Positions 58,409 through 64,000 of a stretch of 64,000 nucleotides of DNA are shown here, piece by piece. The DNA comes from Histoplasma ohiense (taxonomy: Eukaryota > Ascomycota > Eurotiomycetes > Onygenales > Ajellomycetaceae), in assembly GCA_017607445.1 (NCBI GenBank), contig JAEVHH010000007.1:1054001-1118000 (forward strand), written 5' to 3'. The notes below the pieces were generated by a model. The model was given only the letters and a program-made list of their open reading frames with translations, was not told the DNA's origin and searched no databases. The position numbers and the translations under genes are program-made. Each line of letters opens with the position of its first letter. Within the stretch, counting starts at the first letter, position 1.

Positions 58409-61400
58409 AAGGGCTAGTGGAGTCCTGCTGGGAGCGCCTGTATGTATTTATGAGTTGTGTTCATGACTTCCACGGTGGAGAGATCAGCCGATGGATTCGT
58501 TGACGCAAGTGAAATCATTTGGAAAGATATTCCCTTAACGGTCTGCACAAGGATTTAAGAAATTTCAATTTCTCTATGAAGAAAATGCAATGATGTCCAC
58601 GAAATGGCTCATAGTAAGGGGACTTTGCGAACAGAAGAAAATATATAAATAAAACGGTAAATAGACTAAATGAATGAATGAATGATAAATAAACATGCTT
58701 AACCTCGTGAAACTGAAGCCTTGAGGTCTCTCGGGAATGCTTTCACTAATCAGACTAGAAAACACGCCCCACCCACTGAAACAAGCAGTAAACGGTGCTT
58801 TATTTATCCTTATATTCATCCAGCAACAGATATAGTAGATACAAGTGTATAAAGTGAAGACACTGCCTGCTAGTAGGTAGCAAAGTTCTTCTAAGCCGAC
58901 AGTCGAGTGGTCAATTGGCATGCGATCAAACTTAGCAATACCTGATGTCGTTCTTTCTGCCGCCGATAGAAATGTCTTTTTCATGACTGAAAATATAGAC
59001 TAGGTAGGGTTCTTGAACGGGACTCGGGGATATTGCGCAGCCAGAACCTCCTCCAGGATTGGCATTCTTCGCAATATTCCGGTCCCCTGATTTCTCCCAT
59101 TTAGTGTAGGAGGCGCGGTTGCAAACTCCAAAGTAGTGCCTGTAGCATTTAGCGTAATAGCATTGGTCACCAGCGATATGGAGTTTCGAGTTTCCAAATA
59201 GCCTGTTGAACTGGCCGTGGAGCTGTAACAGCGTTTGGTGGCCACCACCGCCCGAGCTGTGGCAGTTCCAGCTCGCAGCTGTTGTAGAAGATGCAAGAAG
59301 GGCGAGAACGGTTGCTCCGGATAGTTTCTGAGCAGCATTAGCAAGTCATGTTTCAAATAGTGTATACTTCCCGGGTGTTGCTACCAACCATCCTGGATAA
59401 TTTATGTCTGTCAGGGTTGAGGAAATTGCGGTTTTGTACGATTAGGCCGCAAGATTGTAGATTGTCCGAATCTGCTATTCTTACAACCATCGAATTAGTT
59501 AATATATGAAAATAGAAAACGATGGATAAAGGGAGTATTACCTCAATTACTACCCATCAGTTTGAGAGAGAGAAAGGAAGGCACAAAAAGAGGGAATTTG
59601 TCTAGACTATTTATACCCTTCAGACCCTTGAATTTCATATCCCTCGCTTCGATGGCTGCAAAAATGGGGTTAATGGAACCCAAAGATACATTTCGCTTAG
59701 AGTCTAGGCACTCTGCAACGAATGTTTCAATCCGGGATAAATATCAATATCCTGAGCATAAGAATTCCCCCGCATCACACATGCGGGGGTGGCTAGAGAA
59801 ACATTATACATGGTAGACATGTATGTAAGATGAACCAGCATTGAGGGAAGGGACATTCATTGGGTGTGATGCTGAGTTGAAACTCGATATACCATCGACT
59901 TCATTTTCTAGCCAGTGATCTAAAACTGAACCCAATACTAGATGTCACAATAGTATATCGCTGGGTTCTGAGCGATCACACCAAAGGATGAGCCCAAAGC
60001 TCTGATATTTCATCTCACTGGGAGGTATTGGCCACCCAAGCCGGTGGTTTCGCCCAAGTCGCAAGGTTGGATAACCATCTCCAAAACCCTAGAAGTTCCT
60101 GCGCAAGTAGATGCAGAGGCTTAACTCCTGTTCAGTCCGGAGGCAGAAGTGGATCAAGTTGGTTTTTTTTTTTTTGGCTGAAACAGAATGTCTGCAATCG
60201 CTTCAGGCAGAAAAGGAGCTGGCTGAGGACTTCCAAGAGAAATTTCTGTTCAAACTTCCCTCTATATCTCTATATTATACAAATAGAAATTAATTGGAAC
60301 AGCAATGGGCTTGGCAAAACATAGAATGAGCTGGCGGGATGGGGACGGGAAAACTCCTGGTTTCGAGAGGAAGTGCTTTTAGCGCATGTCGCTTCGCATG
60401 TCCACCCAGAAAAGACCATTGGGCTAAAGAGGATGAATTCAAATGAATTCAACCACGATGGAGGGAGGAGGAGGCAACAGGATTGAAGACATCGACAAAG
60501 GGAAATATCTTGCCCTGGAGAAGCGCGATCACACCCAAGAACAAGCTGCGATGACAGCGTGAAACTAGGGAGTAAATTAGCCGCATTTGGAGTCAGGGTT
60601 CTGCAGAGTTGATTTGGGGGATTTCACCTTGCGACTCTCCCTTGTCATTCATCCTTGCTTATCGGATAATCGGAAATCTTGATTAAATCAGCCAAACCAT
60701 TCCAGTCTCTGTTGGGATCAACTCTGGTTTCCCAGTAGGTAATGAATGATAGATGGGGAATGAATGGGTGAAGAATATGGAGGATATGGAGGATTGTAGT
60801 GCGGAGTTTAAGACCCCAATTAGTAAAGTCATGCAGAATTTCCTTAATATCAATCACAGTCATTCAGATGACATTGGCTTGAAACACTAGTGGATCTATG
60901 CAATGTTAATTTGAATATCAGAGAGGTCAATTATTCAAATTGAGTTTGTTGTTTAACACGACATCAATAAAATGACTTTAAATACTTTAGGGCTGGATTG
61001 ATTAGTTAGTCGATTTTAACTTTGCAAGCGCAAATGAAAATGTCCAGGAAGAGATTTAACCAACCTAGCAAGACTGGTTGCGTTAGAACTGAATGCTATG
61101 GCAATGGGAGAGGGAATAAACGCCCACAAATAACATTACTTGCGGAGTACTTTGTGTGATTCCGCTCTCTCAACTCCTGTATCCATTGCACCGAATCTAA
61201 CATGTTGTTAGTCTTGCTTCGTTATGTTTGTGAATTCTCACTGTGGGGTCGATGGCGATCATCTTTGCTTCTTGTTTCAATAAACATCTGCTAAGCCAAG
61301 ATTTTCCGTTATGATGACATGATGAATGGGTGGCTGTTCAGGGAATTTGATCACACGACTGCACATACTATCTCGATTACGCAGTGTGCATTGTGGGGTG

Positions 61401-63659
61401 CTTGAGGGAGGGGAAGGCTTGCATTCCCAGGCCTCCCTGCGGCCTTCGAATGCCTCGCTTGGCAAAACGGGTTGAGCAAAGAGAAGCCAGGGTGCTTTCC
61501 CCTAAAATATGCGGAGATAGGCATGGAACTCTGATTTTTAACACTTCCTACTATCTTCTCACTGTAACCGAAGAAACCCCGTAACTAGCCATTTACTTCC
61601 CGGTCTTATTATTGCAGAAATTTATGCTCTGCCGTCGGGTTCTCTTGGTGGAAGTCCCGGTAATAAGCGGGGAGAATCAACGTATCTCCAACCGGATACA
61701 ATGCTAAATATGCGTGAGACGCAATCCATTTGATACGGAGTACCTGCAGCGTTCCTCCAGGGGCCCGGGCTCCCAAGCTCTTTTGCAACTTCCGCCTTTT
61801 GCGCCATACATCAATCACCAGTGCTTCTCCCTATTCCTGATTCCAATCAGACAACAGCATGCTTGTCGAAACTCTGGATAATATATGGGGCGAATCTCAG
61901 GTTCGATAGCAGCTTCAATGGGCATGCGTTCTCGCTTGCATCATAACCTCAAGGGGGGTCATCTTCCTCTGAGTGTTCGGCCTGGGGTAAAATTCTTGAC
62001 GTTTTTTTTTGAGAGAAACAATATTCTAGCTCCCATCCCGAGGTCCCCTTCATGTCGATGTTTACTAGCTTGACGTCTCCGCCACCCCGGTGTCTTCTCT
62101 ATTCTTAGCTCCGCAAACACTCAGGCTTCTTCATCATTGCCGTTCAATCTCTGGTAGCGCTTTCAATCCATGGTTTTCGGGCTAGCCCGACACCTCCAGT
62201 CCGTCCGGTGAAGGGAATGGTTGCGGGAAGAGATCCTGGCACATCTCCTCGTGTCGTCAAGAGTGGGGACATCCCCGCGTCGGGGAATTGGGTAAGATTC
62301 CGGTGGCGTCGTCCATTTAGCAAAACCCGCTCGACTCAGTCGTCCAAATAATAATCAACATGGGGAAACAGTTTGTAGCTGTCTGGGCTGGTGCGTTAAC
62401 AATTTCTGTCCGCCTGTCCGACTAGGTCTGGTAGGTAGCTAAAGCCTGTTTTCTTGCGTTGTTCATGGTAGGGATAGAAAATCCAAATGCTTGTGGACAG
62501 CTGACAGTGCGCACGCGTAGTCAGGAAACATATAACCGGTTAGCTGGTCATAAAGGATGGGTGCTAAGAGGCTCGATAAACAGTATACAGAGGATTTAGT
62601 CGTCCAAAAGCCACTGTAGCAGCTGGGATTTTGAGGGTATAATCATAAAAGTCTTCTCTGAACCGGCTTCGATTCGTTCAGCCATATGTTTTGTCCTGGT
62701 CACATGGAATTGGCATCTGGATATAGTGGTCTTTAATACATCCAATCCTCAGGTTTCAGGAGACGGCCATCAACAAAGGCAGTCACAAATTCATCAAGTC
62801 GGGAGGATAGTGTTAGCGAATTGCAGGAAACAGGCTGGGGCAAGCAGTTATCAACATACTGTACTAGGCTATAAGCATTGGCAAACACCCACTACTCTTC
62901 TGCCATAAAAGGGCACCATGATTGATTGTGGTGGGGGTTGCTTGCCAATATTTATCGCCTGGCGCTGTATATTGTTGAGGTGCGAAAACGTGGGCCGTTC
63001 TGGTCCTGCAATATCTGGAATGCCGGGGAACTCTTGTCCGGTAACTTATATCTCCATTTAATGGTCCTTAGTTAGAATGGCCATTAGTTTTCCGATTATC
63101 AGTCTTAATATTTACTATAAGCAGATATCTTTCATGGATCCTGCGTCTAGTTTCCTTCAGCTTCTTCGGAACGAAGACGCAACTGACCACGGCTGGATGC
63201 TATAAGAATTGGGGTTGAAAACGGCGAGATGCCGGATTTTGGCAGGCGTTGGCCAGGTTCTTCTCTTTCGGAATCATTCTCAGGGCTGGCGATAGTTGTC
63301 TTCTTCAGTCTCTTTTCCATCCAGGCTAATTGAGCAAGATATTGAATTTCCATTCCCGCTGGTTGAGGTGCCATTCGGGGAAGATTGGTGACGCTGATGC
63401 CGCCTCCATCTGTCAACCCCTCAAACATGGTTGGCGGACTGCGGACTGCGGGCTGCAGTCAGTGATACTCCAACCTCAAGGCTACATCGGGCCTTGGGGC
63501 TTCAACCAGAGGTCCTGTGTTCCCAACTAGTTTCGTCCTAGCATCAGTTGGCTGATTCTTTGGATGGATGGGATGTCGTTGAAAATTGCAGGTCCGAACG
63601 ATCGCGAATGCCAAAGCGGACATATTGATTCACGGGGCCACACGGCTGCAACATCAAGC
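58409..63659. other. Gene-poor 5.2-kb region
   Basis: No gene with recognisable domains lies here. Small frames worth noting are a minus-strand 118-codon frame (59000-59356), a 69-codon minus frame (61609-61818, KWIASHAYLALYPVGD) and a 93-codon minus frame (63147-63428, MFEGLTDGGGISVTNLPRM). Their composition is protein-like but I recognise none of them. One TACGGAGTA motif is at 61734. The region is AT-rich and could be old transposon or gene debris. Confidence 0.5.
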
Positions 63660-63747
63660 GCCGGGCTAGCTCAATCGGTAGAGCGTGCGGCTCTTATGTC
63701 ACCCTCATGTGACCGCAAGGCTGCGGGTTCGACCCCCGCGTTCGGCT
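63660..63747 (+). tRNA. tRNA-Lys (anticodon CTT) with a 15-nt intron
   Basis: The 88-nt gene folds as a full cloverleaf. Acceptor arms GCCGGGC and GTTCGGC pair with two G-U wobbles. The D arm is GCTC/GAGC, the anticodon stem TGCGG/CCGCA, and the T arm GCGGG-TTCGACC-CCCGC. The anticodon loop CTCTTA is followed by a 15-nt intron after position 37, the standard site for tRNA introns, leaving CTT as anticodon. The internal A box (TAGCTCAATCGG) and B box (GGTTCGACCC) are intact, and a T run follows downstream as a Pol III terminator. Confidence 0.93.
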
Positions 63748-64000
63748 ATGTTTTATTTTTCTTTTCTCCTTTTTTTCTTCTTTTTTGATTTATTTCTTTC
63801 GTCTTTACTTACAACGTCATTAAAGTTACAATTAATCCCCCTTGTTTTCTTGAGGAGTATGCGGTAAAATATTGCTGGATTGATTGTATCGGAGTTATTC
63901 CAATTCAACACAGAAGCCTTTTGCCGCAAACCCCCAAACGTCTACCACCACAACCTATTTGAACTAACGTGGAGGTCCTGCAGGCTGCAGGACAAGGTCA
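63748..64000. other. Flank downstream of the tRNA gene
   Basis: T-rich sequence beginning with the presumed Pol III terminator (63750-63790). No gene is seen up to the window end. Confidence 0.5.

Overview
This is a gene-dense stretch of filamentous ascomycete (Pezizomycotina) nuclear DNA. Almost every gene has short introns of about 55 to 130 bp with GTNNGT-type donors, GCTAAC-like branch sites and YAG acceptors. The proteins are of the type found in Eurotiomycetes. Onygenales (the Histoplasma/Blastomyces group) is my best guess, but the sequence alone does not fix the genus. Gene models below were built by hand: exons were joined only where GT/AG sites, reading phase and family conservation agreed, and every complete model sums to a whole number of codons.

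Left part (1-21,000): the 3' end of an unidentified gene; DNA primase small subunit PRI1; the mitochondrial acidic protein MAM33; the ribosome-biogenesis factor TMA16, divergent from exonuclease EXO1; a claudin-like Fig1 protein; a HAD-fold 'Swiss Army Knife' RNA-repair-like protein with an RGG tail, divergent from a Topors-like RING protein; and the replication-initiation factor SLD2, with paired MluI cell-cycle boxes in its promoter.

Middle (21,900-33,000): a CAP59-type (GT69) glycosyltransferase, an Apd1/Aim32-type thioredoxin-like ferredoxin, a Zn2Cys6 transcription factor, a short-chain dehydrogenase with a frameshift near its start, and a decayed kinase-like gene in a repeat-bearing gap. 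This is the most accessory-looking part.

Right-middle (32,900-57,700): condensin SMC4 divergent from an ELYS-domain protein; a CCCH/FG nucleoporin (Nup42/Amo1 type); ribosomal protein uS10 divergent from a Cue3/ASCC2-like CUE protein; a cytochrome b5-fused delta-8 sphingolipid desaturase; a phosphoribomutase/phosphoglucomutase with a 10-nt microexon; dihydrolipoyl dehydrogenase; and a DEDDh RNA exonuclease.

Right end (57,700-64,000): gene-poor, with a broken C2H2 zinc-finger relic, some unrecognised small ORFs and an intron-containing tRNA-Lys(CTT).

The genes do not form one pathway. Four (PRI1, EXO1, SLD2, SMC4) serve DNA replication, repair or chromosome structure, three concern translation (TMA16, uS10, Cue3-like) and two concern the nuclear pore (ELYS-like, Nup42-like). 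I found no defence island, CRISPR array, intact transposon or secondary-metabolite cluster. The most unusual items are the phosphomutase microexon, a 9-bp intergenic motif (TACTCCGTA) that recurs far more often than expected, the broken genes, and small phased promoter repeats.
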